Assembly (NCBI GenBank): GCA_964489015.1 | Contig: CAZAXD010000004.1 | Coordinates: 44,603 to 108,602, forward strand | Direction of reading: 5' to 3' | Origin: JAPYWM01 sp964489015 | GTDB lineage: Bacteria > Bacteroidota > Bacteroidia > SpSt-205 | DNA length: 64,000 nucleotides | Shown: positions 50,664 through 58,631 of the stretch, one piece after another | How the letters are laid out: every line of letters starts with the position of its first letter | How positions within the stretch are numbered: position 1 is the stretch's first letter | The notes under the pieces: generated by a model | Seen by the model: only the letters and a program-made list of their open reading frames with translations | What the model was told of the DNA's origin: nothing | Databases searched by the model: none | Position numbers and translations under genes: made by a program

Positions 50664-51221
50664 CTATCTGCTTTTAGGGCGATAAGTACCTAGAAAGGAA
50701 ACCTCCACGGTCTCGGCAATCTTTTGCCAGAGGAGCTTCGGAATGGTGATATTGAAGTCGGCTGGCCGAACGAAAAATTTACCTTCTAGACGCAGACTAC
50801 CAGCGGATTCCACGGTAAAGACACCGCTAATGAGGGCTTCGCGTGTGACGCCGTGAATCGTCAGCTGACCTGCCGCGCTCACGGCATAAGTTCCTGGCTC
50901 GTCAGACGGAAAAGGTGCGACAAGCCGGCCCCAAAAGTAAGCATAAGGGTACTTATCACTCTCGAGGTAGTTTTCGTTGAAATGCTCCTCCATGAGCTTA
51001 TTCGGAAAGGAGAAGCCCCGAATCCGGACCCGTACATAGACAGAGTCCGTACCCAGATCGACATAACTGTAACAGCCGGTGCGGTTTTCGGCAGAGATTT
51101 TTTCTAGGGGGGCATCTGAGTAGAAGCTAATCACCAGCGTATCCGTCACAAATCGCTGAGCTAGTAAGGCATTTATCCAGAAGGCTGTCCAGCAAGCCAC
51201 TTTATTGCAAACTCGGATCAT
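50664..51221 (-). CDS. YceI-like exported protein
   Basis: A 185-residue protein with a hydrophobic N-terminus (VACWTAFWINALLAQ). The region RGFSFPNKLMEEHFNENYLESDKYPYAYF, given here as positions about 68-96, together with GQLTIHGVTREALISGVF, is typical of the YceI lipocalin-like barrel, which in some members binds polyisoprenoids or amphiphiles. It is the last gene of a cytochrome c, DUF5777, YceI unit and its ATG overlaps the barrel gene upstream by 20 bases. A role in periplasmic redox or quinone traffic is inferred only from context. Confidence 0.82.
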   Translation of the reverse strand: MIRVCNKVACWTAFWINALLAQRFVTDTLVISFYSDAPLEKISAENRTGCYSYVDLGTDSVYVRVRIRGFSFPNKLMEEHFNENYLESDKYPYAYFWGRLVAPFPSDEPGTYAVSAAGQLTIHGVTREALISGVFTVESAGSLRLEGKFFVRPADFNITIPKLLWQKIAETVEVSFLGTYRPKSR

Positions 51222-52077
51222 GTTGCAAAGCGAATATGCGGGAGATATTAAAGCCGAGCCGCAAAGCAGTCCCTTGATTGAGGAGGGTAAAAGGGTCCGC
51301 GATGCCGCTGGTGCGGCTTAGCCCGAGCTGGAAGACGTGCCCCCCCGTTTCGATTTCACACACGAAAGCAAAGGGAATCTGGTAATCGGGTAGACCGCGT
51401 CCCTGATCAGGCTTGTTTCTCCAAAGGGGGGGTGCGACTTCTACACCTAAGGTAAAGCGGCGCGTGAGCTTGAGGCGAGCGAGAATCGGTAGGAGTAGGT
51501 AGTCATTCAGGGCGTTCCAGCTGCGGGAATAGTTTTCGTGTAGCCAGCCTAAGCCTATTTGCGCAGAAAAGCGACGGGAGAACTTTCGGGCGAGCATAAT
51601 CTGACTAAAGTAGCGCAGGCGGTGGGTCCAGTCCTGGACAGCGGCGCGGGGAAGGTCGCCATAAAAAACACTAGTGTACAGCGTCAAGGTAAAAGGCAGG
51701 CCTTTAGGCGCCTTTTGGGTGAGGAGGCGGACTTTCGCAAAGGCATCGTAGAGGGGCCCTTCGCCTGAGCGCTCGAGTCCTACGGTGAGAAAAGAGGTTA
51801 GGCCATAATCGAAGCTGAGCCGCACACGGGCGCCGTCATCGATACCCCACAAGCGCCGTACCCCGCTATAAAGGTCTCCAAATCGATGCGCTACCCGAAA
51901 TTCCCAATGATGGGGAGCGAGATTCTCTATCGTGTGCCAGTTGTAAAGCCGAGTACCTTTGAAAGTCGCTATGACTGGCAAGGGCGGATCGGCCGGCTCC
52001 TGCGCTCGTAAGAGCGTGAGGACCCAAAGCCACGAGAGGCTGAGACGTCTTATTGCGGGTAGCCTGTGTCTATCCAC
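51202..52077 (-). CDS. DUF5777-type beta-barrel protein
   Basis: A 291-residue exported protein. The signal ends LWVLTLLRAQ; the mature part starts with TFKGTRLYNWHTIENLAPHHWEFRVAHRFG, positions about 39-68, and includes LYSGVRRLWGIDDGARVRLS and later NQGTALRLGFNISRIF, matching the pattern of the Bacteroidota DUF5777 barrel family. It should form a small outer-membrane barrel. The GTG start lies inside the 3' end of the cytochrome c gene (28-base overlap), and the pair is almost surely co-translated. The molecular role of the family is not established. Confidence 0.82.
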   Translation of the reverse strand: MDRHRLPAIRRLSLSWLWVLTLLRAQEPADPPLPVIATFKGTRLYNWHTIENLAPHHWEFRVAHRFGDLYSGVRRLWGIDDGARVRLSFDYGLTSFLTVGLERSGEGPLYDAFAKVRLLTQKAPKGLPFTLTLYTSVFYGDLPRAAVQDWTHRLRYFSQIMLARKFSRRFSAQIGLGWLHENYSRSWNALNDYLLLPILARLKLTRRFTLGVEVAPPLWRNKPDQGRGLPDYQIPFAFVCEIETGGHVFQLGLSRTSGIADPFTLLNQGTALRLGFNISRIFALQHDPSLQ

Positions 52078-52397
52078 CGCTTGAAGCGAGCAATGGTGCA
52101 GTCGTCAAGCTTGCCACCGGGAGGCATCTTGCCACGACTCATTTGGTCATAGCACCTAGCGGCCGCCGTACGCACCTGATCATATGTTTCTAAACGCATA
52201 CCGCCACCAGGGCTGGCACCGCTGTGGCAGCTCGTACAATGCTGACGCATAAGCGAGGCTATATCAGCTGTGTATGTAATCTGCAGAGTGTCTATGCCTG
52301 CACAGGTAGGAGCTGGTGGAGTAGGCTCCTCTCTTTCACAGCTTAGAAAGGCTGCCATTGAAACAATGAATGCCACCTTGATCGCAGAAGCGCGCAT
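52050..52397 (-). CDS. Cytochrome c domain lipoprotein
   Basis: A 115-residue lipoprotein with lipobox cysteine Cys20 (MAAFLSC) and one c-type heme site, CTSCH at residues 54-58. The probable distal ligand is the Met in RGKMPPGGKLDD. It should be anchored in the envelope and carry one electron, for a substrate or acceptor not identified here. Encoded first in a three-gene unit with DUF5777 and YceI, from a promoter box 14 nt upstream. Confidence 0.88.
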   Translation of the reverse strand: MRASAIKVAFIVSMAAFLSCEREEPTPPAPTCAGIDTLQITYTADIASLMRQHCTSCHSGASPGGGMRLETYDQVRTAAARCYDQMSRGKMPPGGKLDDCTIARFKRWIDTGYPQ

Positions 52398-52411
52398 GAT
52401 GGGTACGTTAA

Positions 52412-52419
52412 CAAAAATA
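52412..52419 (-). promoter_or_regulatory. -7 promoter box TATTTTTG for the cytochrome c unit
   Basis: An exact TAnnTTTG match on the minus strand, 14 nt before the ATG at 52397. Confidence 0.5.
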
Positions 52420-52455
52420 TTGTAGGGATGGTTCCACTAAGCTCGGCTCTGGAGC

Positions 52456-53343
52456 CTAAGCGATATGCAATGTATGAAGGGCGGCCTGAAACTGAGCCAT
52501 TAGCGCTTCGGAAGCGGGGATGAGTGGCAAACGCGTATAGGGGCTGCAAAGACCCATGAGCGAAAGTAGACCCTTAATGCCAGTGGGGTTGCCCTCCGCA
52601 AAGAGAAGGCGCATAAGTGGTAAAAGACGTGCCTGGGACTCAGCGGCTTCTGCGCGTTGCCCTTCTCTTGCTAGCTGAACGAGGCGTTTCATAGCCGCTG
52701 GCAGGGCATTCCCCAAGACCGAGATAACCCCCACATAGCCAGCTAGAATAGTGGGGTAGGCTAAGGCGTCATCTCCCGATACCATCTGAAAGGTGGGCGG
52801 TGCTCCGAAAAGAATCTCCATCCCCTGAATGAGGTCCAGAGAGGCGTCTTTGAGGGCAATGATCTGGGCTGGAAACTCTTCCGCCAAGCGGATAGTCACC
52901 GAAGCCGGTAAATTGACGCCCGTTCGGACTGGTACATTGTACAAGATGATAGGCAAAGGGCTTCGCTCCGCCAAATAACGATAATGAGCATAAAGCCCAT
53001 CGCCCCGTGGCTTATTGTAGTAAGGGGTCACGGATAGAAAAGCCGAGGCAGGGAAATGCTTTGCATAAAACTGCATCTCTTGGACGATAGCGTGGGTGTC
53101 ATATCCCCCCGCCCCGATGACGATCGGCACTCGATTGTGCAGTTCCTCAAAGAGGACCTCGAGCAGGCGGGTGCGCTCTTGGGCTGTCTGGGTGACCGCT
53201 TCGCCCGTGGTGCCTAAGGCTATGATGTAATCGACACCGCCTTGGGCTAGGTGCTGAGCTAGTTTTCTCAGGGAGGGCTCATCTAAGCTCCCATCTTCTC
53301 TAAAGGGAGTGACGATCGCCACCCCCAAACCTGAGCAGTCCAT
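52456..53343 (-). CDS. dapA: 4-hydroxy-tetrahydrodipicolinate synthase
   Basis: A 295-residue TIM-barrel aldolase, the first committed enzyme of lysine and diaminopimelate synthesis, joining pyruvate and aspartate semialdehyde. Motifs are GVAIVTPF at the N-terminus, ALGTTGEAVTQ, the proton-relay Tyr in SVTPYYNKP and the Schiff-base lysine in IIALKDAS. The ATG at 53341-53343 is set by the family N-terminus and by a consensus promoter box 9 nt upstream. Diaminopimelate is also needed for peptidoglycan. No other dap gene is near, unless the M20 hydrolase at 56344 acts on acetylated diaminopimelate. Confidence 0.95.
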   Translation of the reverse strand: MDCSGLGVAIVTPFREDGSLDEPSLRKLAQHLAQGGVDYIIALGTTGEAVTQTAQERTRLLEVLFEELHNRVPIVIGAGGYDTHAIVQEMQFYAKHFPASAFLSVTPYYNKPRGDGLYAHYRYLAERSPLPIILYNVPVRTGVNLPASVTIRLAEEFPAQIIALKDASLDLIQGMEILFGAPPTFQMVSGDDALAYPTILAGYVGVISVLGNALPAAMKRLVQLAREGQRAEAAESQARLLPLMRLLFAEGNPTGIKGLLSLMGLCSPYTRLPLIPASEALMAQFQAALHTLHIA

Positions 53344-53352
53344 AACCAGAAA

Positions 53353-53360
53353 CAAAAGTA
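53353..53360 (-). promoter_or_regulatory. -7 promoter box TACTTTTG for dapA
   Basis: An exact TAnnTTTG match on the minus strand, 9 nt before the dapA ATG. Confidence 0.6.
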
Positions 53361-53376
53361 AAGTTTTTGGGCAAAG

Positions 53377-56295
53377 TCAAAGGTCTATCCACACGCCGGC
53401 ATAAACGAGGCGACCGATAAAGGGCGCCCCGTAGGCCTGAAAGAAACGCTGACCTAAGAGGTTCGTTCCACCTAACTTGTAAGTGATCTCGGGCGTTTTG
53501 GCGGGGCGATACGAGATTTGCCCGTCTAGGGTTCCATAGCCCGGGACATACCCTGTAAATTGGGGCGAGCCCTCAAACCAGAAGCCATGTACCCAGCGCC
53601 ACGTGATGGCGAAGCCCCAGTACCTTAGCTCCCAGCTTTTGCCAAAGAGCGTGAAGCGTGTGGTCAGGTCATTAGCGGAGAGCCCTAAGTTGTACTTGTG
53701 GGGTGGGGTATTGAAGGCCGGAATGATGGGGTCGGTATGGGGTAGAATAACGCGAAAGGTGTTTTGTCCTAGGACACGATTGCCCCAGCGGGCTACCTCA
53801 CTTAGCCAGCCGCCGCCTTTATTGAGAATGGCATAGGTGTAACTGGCGGACAAGGTATATTTTTTAGCGAAAAAGTAGTACACCCCTAAAGCAAAGCCCT
53901 GTGTCGTCACGACATCAAAGGCATTGGCGGACAGGCGATAAATCTGTACGGGCTGATTCCCGACAAGGTCTGGCACCGTAGAGACAAGGCGAAAGCCTAG
54001 AAAGTTCCAGTACCAGCTATAAAAGTAGCCGGCATCGACGAATAGACGATTTTTCCAGATACCCTTATAGCCAAATTCGAGGGTGCGGAGCCGTTCGGGC
54101 CGTACGCCTGGGACGAAGATGGGGCTCAGGTAGCGTTGATCATTCGTAGCAAGAAAGTCGTACAGATTTTCCAAGGGGATGATGCCGCCCATGCCTTGGC
54201 TATTGCCTCGAAGGATGGCCCGGCCGACGTTGTAGTAAAGGTATTGGTCCTGTAGGGTGGGGTAGCGGAGGGCAGAGGTGTAAGTAGCCCGCAAGGTGTG
54301 GCCTTGGCTGGGCAAGTAGGTCAGCATGATGGCGGGTGAATACACAAAGTTTCGGCTAAGGGCGCGCCCGAGCTTGGCAAAGGAGGGCCTATCTAAAACA
54401 TTACGTTCTTGAACGAAGTTTTGCTGGGCATCGGCTCGCAGGGCTAGGTTCACGTGAAGGCGACCTCCAAGCCAACGGCTCTCGAGATGACCAAAGACCC
54501 CCCACTCATACAGGCTGATTCTTTGATAACCTTTACTGGGGTCGTTAGGGTCTATCAGGGTGTCGGCGAAGATGGTGCCGTAGCTTCTAGGTCGATAAAG
54601 GCGATAGTTGGCGCCGGTGTGTAAAGTGATGCGGTCGGTCAGGGTCCATTGATAAGCGCCTTGGATATGATATAGGCTAGAGTTATCGACAAAGCGGCTA
54701 CCCCCCCCTAGGAAAGACGGGTTTGACGTGATGCGTTGGAAAGCTTCGTTAAAGGCGGGTGTGCCGGGCTCTAAGCGACTTGTGCACGTATCACAAACAA
54801 AGGTATTGCCCGGGCTATCCGCATATGCACGGGCGATTTGATGCCATATATATAGGGAGTCGCGATATCGGTCAATGAGGGCAGCATAAGCGCTGTCGAA
54901 GTTTGGGCTGAGGTGATTGATGCCCAGGACATTGAATTCGGCCCGCAGCCGGGCTGCATAAGGGTCGTAAGCACGCTGGTAGTCGAGGCTCCAGCGCCCG
55001 CTCGGCTTGACCGCATTTTGCAGTAAAAGCGCCGTAAAGACGATATCATATGACTTACCGGCGTCTTCGGTCGTGTGGTAGGCCCGTAGATAGTAGTTGG
55101 GGCCGCGCCACTCGACTTTATGCTGAAAAAAGAGGATGTCTCGAATGCTATAGCGGTTATCCCCCTGGTACACCGTGGTACCGGTACCAAAGTTTGCTGT
55201 ATACTCGAGGCGGGTCTTGCTGGTTGGGCGAAAGTAGAGGCCGGCTCCAAGCTTGATGCTCTTGACGGTATAATCGACGAGCTCGCTCTCCCAGTAGCCG
55301 GTGCGGTAAAAGATCTCCAGACCCGGCCAGAAGTAGCGAGAATAGCGGTCAGATTGGAAATTATTGGAGCGAGGATCCGGGTTCTCGTCGCCGTAGCGGT
55401 TGACTGCATCGTAGCCACCAGGATTGTCGCGACCGACTAGGGCCTGACTCGTTGGGTCCGCATTTTGAGCTGGCCAGTCCTGAGCCGTCATAAAGGAGCC
55501 GGTCAGCTTGAAGGCCCAGCGTTCCTTTTTGTCCAAGATGTGGGCATGTCGAAAGCCGCCTTCGAGCAGCGAGCGCGTGCCTACCTTCCAAACGAGGCTG
55601 GTGCCTGGTTGTAGAAAGGGATCCTTGAGATTCATGACAATCACGCCGTTGAAGGCATTAGGGCCGTACAAGGCCGAATTAGCCCCTACGACAAGCTCGA
55701 CGCTTTGAATATCGGCTTCTGGGGCGCCTACAAAGTTCCCCAACGAGAAGTTGAGCCCCGGGGCTTGATTGTCCATACCATCCACGATTTGAAGGGTGCG
55801 CACAGGACGGGTCGAGTTGAAGCCACGGGTATTAATGATTTTGAAACCAAGGCTAGCCGTGGTGATATCGACACCTTTGAGATTGGCAAGGTTTTCATAA
55901 AAGTCGGGAGAAGGGCTCTGACGGACAGCGATAGCATCCATAGTTTCCACGGTCAAGGGGGACTCCTGCTGCTTTTGACTGATACGCAGCTCCACGATTT
56001 CGACGGCTTGCTGGAGGATTTCCTTTTGCCCGAGGGGAATGCGGAGAGGCTTGAGGGTCTGCACAAGCACCCGGGCGCTGTCATAGCCTACATAAGAGAC
56101 GACTACGTAAAACGGTAGCTTTTGTGACCCGATAAAGAGAGAAAATTCGCCTTTGTCATTCGTGAGGGTACCAATCGGGGTGCCCTGAATGCGAATGCTT
56201 GCGCCGGGTAAGGGCTCCTGCGTTTCGTGATCGATGACGATGCCTGTCAGGGTCTGGGCAAACCCCACCGCACACCATAGCCAAAAAATACGCAT
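53377..56295 (-). CDS. TonB-dependent receptor with N-terminal carboxypeptidase-like domain
   Basis: A 972-residue outer-membrane receptor. It has a signal peptide (MRIFWLWCAVGFAQ), a carboxypeptidase-regulatory-like beta-sandwich (residues about 15-95, TGIVIDHETQEPLPGASIRI, then GEFSLFIG), a plug domain (about 110-235, with VDGMDNQAPG and ELVVGANSALYGPNAFNG), and a long barrel ending in VYAGVWIDL. It should import a substrate by TonB-driven transport. SusD is not adjacent, so a glycan is less likely and a metal chelate or small organic molecule is possible. It stands alone and has only a weak -7-like box upstream. Confidence 0.92.
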   Translation of the reverse strand: MRIFWLWCAVGFAQTLTGIVIDHETQEPLPGASIRIQGTPIGTLTNDKGEFSLFIGSQKLPFYVVVSYVGYDSARVLVQTLKPLRIPLGQKEILQQAVEIVELRISQKQQESPLTVETMDAIAVRQSPSPDFYENLANLKGVDITTASLGFKIINTRGFNSTRPVRTLQIVDGMDNQAPGLNFSLGNFVGAPEADIQSVELVVGANSALYGPNAFNGVIVMNLKDPFLQPGTSLVWKVGTRSLLEGGFRHAHILDKKERWAFKLTGSFMTAQDWPAQNADPTSQALVGRDNPGGYDAVNRYGDENPDPRSNNFQSDRYSRYFWPGLEIFYRTGYWESELVDYTVKSIKLGAGLYFRPTSKTRLEYTANFGTGTTVYQGDNRYSIRDILFFQHKVEWRGPNYYLRAYHTTEDAGKSYDIVFTALLLQNAVKPSGRWSLDYQRAYDPYAARLRAEFNVLGINHLSPNFDSAYAALIDRYRDSLYIWHQIARAYADSPGNTFVCDTCTSRLEPGTPAFNEAFQRITSNPSFLGGGSRFVDNSSLYHIQGAYQWTLTDRITLHTGANYRLYRPRSYGTIFADTLIDPNDPSKGYQRISLYEWGVFGHLESRWLGGRLHVNLALRADAQQNFVQERNVLDRPSFAKLGRALSRNFVYSPAIMLTYLPSQGHTLRATYTSALRYPTLQDQYLYYNVGRAILRGNSQGMGGIIPLENLYDFLATNDQRYLSPIFVPGVRPERLRTLEFGYKGIWKNRLFVDAGYFYSWYWNFLGFRLVSTVPDLVGNQPVQIYRLSANAFDVVTTQGFALGVYYFFAKKYTLSASYTYAILNKGGGWLSEVARWGNRVLGQNTFRVILPHTDPIIPAFNTPPHKYNLGLSANDLTTRFTLFGKSWELRYWGFAITWRWVHGFWFEGSPQFTGYVPGYGTLDGQISYRPAKTPEITYKLGGTNLLGQRFFQAYGAPFIGRLVYAGVWIDL

Positions 56296-56343
56296 ACTTA
56301 TCGGCTAAAATAAAGCTAAAGTCAAAAAGGCGCGGGACGTAGC

Positions 56344-57519
56344 TCAGGCTTGGTGGCTGAGGTGGGAGAGGGCTAAAGCGGTCAGCAGGGCGCTACCTAG
56401 CGGGAGGGCTGCCTCGTCGATAGTAAACCGGCTTGTGTGCACAGAGGCGTGCGTGTCGGGGTCGGCTCCGGCAGTGCCCAACCGAATAAAGCAGGCGGGT
56501 ACCTGCTGCGCATAAAAGGCGAAATCTTCAGAGCTTAGCCAGAGGGGGAGGGCTTGGACCTTGAGCCCTAAGTCTTGCGCCACGGTCTCTGCGTGCGCTG
56601 TGCGGGCTGGGTCGTTGACGAGGACGGGATAGCCGGGTTTCCATTCGAGGGTTGCTTCGGCCCCCCAGCCGGTGGTGTAGTGCGTGATCAGGCGCGAGAT
56701 ATGCGCTTGGGCTTGAGCTCTCCATGTTTCGTCGAAGGTGCGCAGGGTGCCTTTGAGGGTCGCAGCTTCTGGAATGACATTAGGCGCTTCGCCGGCGCAG
56801 AAGTACCCAAAGCTCAGTACCGTGGGGCTACGAGGATCACTGAGGCGGCTTACGACTCCTTGTAAGCTGACAAGGAGCTGGGCCCCTACCCAGATAGGAT
56901 CGATCGTGAGCTGCGGATAAGCAGCATGTCCCCCTTTGCCGCGGATGGTCAGATGCAGTTCGTCACTGGCGGCCATGAAGGGGCCCGCCCTTAGACCTAC
57001 TGTGCCCACCGGCAGGCTCGGTGTGACGTGCTGGGCATAAATCGCCTGGAAGGGCCATTCTGCTAAAACGCCTGCACGCACGAGTAGATGAGCGCCCCCA
57101 GGCGACCGCTCCTCTCCGGGCTGAAAGATGAACCGCACACCGCCTCGCCAGTGGTCTCGCAGCTTATAAAGAAGCGCTACGGTGCCTAAGAGCATAGCCG
57201 CATGGGCATCATGGCCACACGCATGCATCACCCCCGGCACTTTAGAAGCATAGGCTCGGGAAACCTCTTGAATCGGCAGCGCATCGATATCGGCGCGCAA
57301 GGCTATCCAAGGGCCCGCTGCATCTGTGACAAGGTCAGCAATCACTGCCGTAGGTAAGGGTTGTTGAATTTGTAGCCCTGGCCATTGCGCTAGAACAGCT
57401 TTGATGTAAGCAGTTGTCTTTTCCTCAGCAAAGGAAAGCTCCGGGTAGGCATGGAGGTGTCGGCGCCATTCTACAAGCTGCGGCATAAGTGCCTGTGCCT
57501 CAGACCGAAGAAATTCCAC
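56344..57519 (-). CDS. M20 family amidohydrolase
   Basis: A 391-residue zinc or manganese dependent peptidase/amidohydrolase of the M20D branch (hippurate, IAA-amino-acid or N-acetyl-diaminopimelate hydrolases). It has the substrate block WRRHLHAYPELSFAEEKT, the metal ligands MHACGHDAHAAM, the catalytic glutamates in FQPGEERSPGGA, the dimerisation-domain His in IRGKGGHAAYPQ, and the late metal ligand SSEDFAFYAQ. The substrate is uncertain; with dapA nearby a role in the acetylated diaminopimelate route is possible. The start is a GTG, 4 nt after a near-consensus box shared with the divergent DUF445 gene. Confidence 0.9.
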   Translation of the reverse strand: MEFLRSEAQALMPQLVEWRRHLHAYPELSFAEEKTTAYIKAVLAQWPGLQIQQPLPTAVIADLVTDAAGPWIALRADIDALPIQEVSRAYASKVPGVMHACGHDAHAAMLLGTVALLYKLRDHWRGGVRFIFQPGEERSPGGAHLLVRAGVLAEWPFQAIYAQHVTPSLPVGTVGLRAGPFMAASDELHLTIRGKGGHAAYPQLTIDPIWVGAQLLVSLQGVVSRLSDPRSPTVLSFGYFCAGEAPNVIPEAATLKGTLRTFDETWRAQAQAHISRLITHYTTGWGAEATLEWKPGYPVLVNDPARTAHAETVAQDLGLKVQALPLWLSSEDFAFYAQQVPACFIRLGTAGADPDTHASVHTSRFTIDEAALPLGSALLTALALSHLSHQA

Positions 57520-57523
57520 TCTG

Positions 57524-57531
57524 CAAAAGTG
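57524..57531 (-). promoter_or_regulatory. Near-consensus -7 box CACTTTTG for the M20 gene
   Basis: One mismatch to TAnnTTTG on the minus strand, 4 nt before the GTG start at 57519. It is separated by one base from the opposing box. Confidence 0.5.
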
Positions 57532-57532
57532 T

Positions 57533-57540
57533 TACTTTTG
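57533..57540 (+). promoter_or_regulatory. -7 promoter box TACTTTTG for the DUF445 gene
   Basis: An exact TAnnTTTG match, 5 nt before the GTG at 57546. Together with the neighbouring box it forms the inverted repeat CAAAAGTGTTACTTTTG. Confidence 0.6.
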
Positions 57541-57545
57541 CTTTT

Positions 57546-58631
57546 GTGTGGGAGCAGCTAGAGGCGTTTGTAAAGCGGTACTATCGACTGGAGGGCGTCT
57601 TGGACTTAGGACTGCCAGCCCCACCGACAGGGGGAGGAACAGCCATTCGCCGAAGGTACCGCATCCTCATGCCTTTTCTCAAGCGTTTGCCTAGTGCACT
57701 AGGCCTATTGATTGGCATCTATCTACTGCATAAGTGGTATACATTTTTGCCGGCGCGGTATGAGGTGTGGTACGAGCGGATTTACGTGCTTAGCGTAACG
57801 GGCATGATCGGCTACGTGACTAACTGGTTGGCCATTAAGATGCTCTTCCGCCCTCGTCAGCCCCGTCCTATCTGGGGCCAGGGCCTTGTTCCCGCTAATA
57901 AAGACCGCATCGCAGAGCGTTTTGCTACTGCCATTGGTCGCCACATCCTCAGCGAGGAGACCATTTATACTGTCCTGCACGAAGCTGGGGTCGCTAGGCG
58001 CTTAGCACAAGCCCTCACAGAAGGTACTTCCGATCTTCTCAATGATCCAGAATTTCGGGAAACTGTTATCCAGACTGGGAAACAGATTTTGGCGCAATAT
58101 ATTCAGAATCCCTACAATCAGCGCCAGCTTATTCGGGTTATTGATGCCAAGCTCTTACAGGTCGTACCTGCTGGGATTGCGGGCGGACTCTTTCGATCCT
58201 ATCGCCAGCTAAACGAGAAAGGCTACCATGAAGTCCTTCAAAAAACCGTTCTTTCGATCCCGGACGCTTTCGAGGAAGCGCTGAAGAAGCTCGACATTCA
58301 AGAAGAAGAGGTGCGCCAGTTTATTCTATCCCATACGGGTCAGCTAGAGGAGGTGCTTGTTCGACTTATACAAGCTTTTATTGGGCGCTTGCAGCTTTAC
58401 AACATGATTTATGCACAGATTCGACAATTTGACGAGCGTCAGCTTGAGACGCTCTTCTTATACACGACGAGCGAGCATCTGCAGTTTATTCAAAATCTCG
58501 GGGCGGTTTTGGGGGTGTTGTCGGGGGTGTTTATTATGAATCCCCTTTTGTCTCTAGCCGGGGCGGCGGTGACGATTGGTGGATTGTGGCTGGCGGATGA
58601 GGTGATTTATCGTTGGCAGCGGCGTGGCTAA
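57546..58631 (+). CDS. DUF445 family membrane protein
   Basis: A 361-residue protein. An N-terminal region (about 1-45) precedes a hydrophobic helix with ALGLLIGIYLLHKW, then the DUF445 hallmark GMIGYVTNWLAIKMLFRPRQP and KDRIAERFATAIGRHILSEE, a long helical middle, and a C-terminal membrane hairpin (LGAVLGVLSGVFIMNPLLSL). This widespread family (YheB and relatives) has no firmly established role and may organise membranes. The start is the GTG at 57546, favoured because it lies 5 nt after a consensus box; an upstream start at 57489 would be inside the divergent gene. It overlaps bshC by eight bases. Confidence 0.85.
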   Translation: MWEQLEAFVKRYYRLEGVLDLGLPAPPTGGGTAIRRRYRILMPFLKRLPSALGLLIGIYLLHKWYTFLPARYEVWYERIYVLSVTGMIGYVTNWLAIKMLFRPRQPRPIWGQGLVPANKDRIAERFATAIGRHILSEETIYTVLHEAGVARRLAQALTEGTSDLLNDPEFRETVIQTGKQILAQYIQNPYNQRQLIRVIDAKLLQVVPAGIAGGLFRSYRQLNEKGYHEVLQKTVLSIPDAFEEALKKLDIQEEEVRQFILSHTGQLEEVLVRLIQAFIGRLQLYNMIYAQIRQFDERQLETLFLYTTSEHLQFIQNLGAVLGVLSGVFIMNPLLSLAGAAVTIGGLWLADEVIYRWQRRG

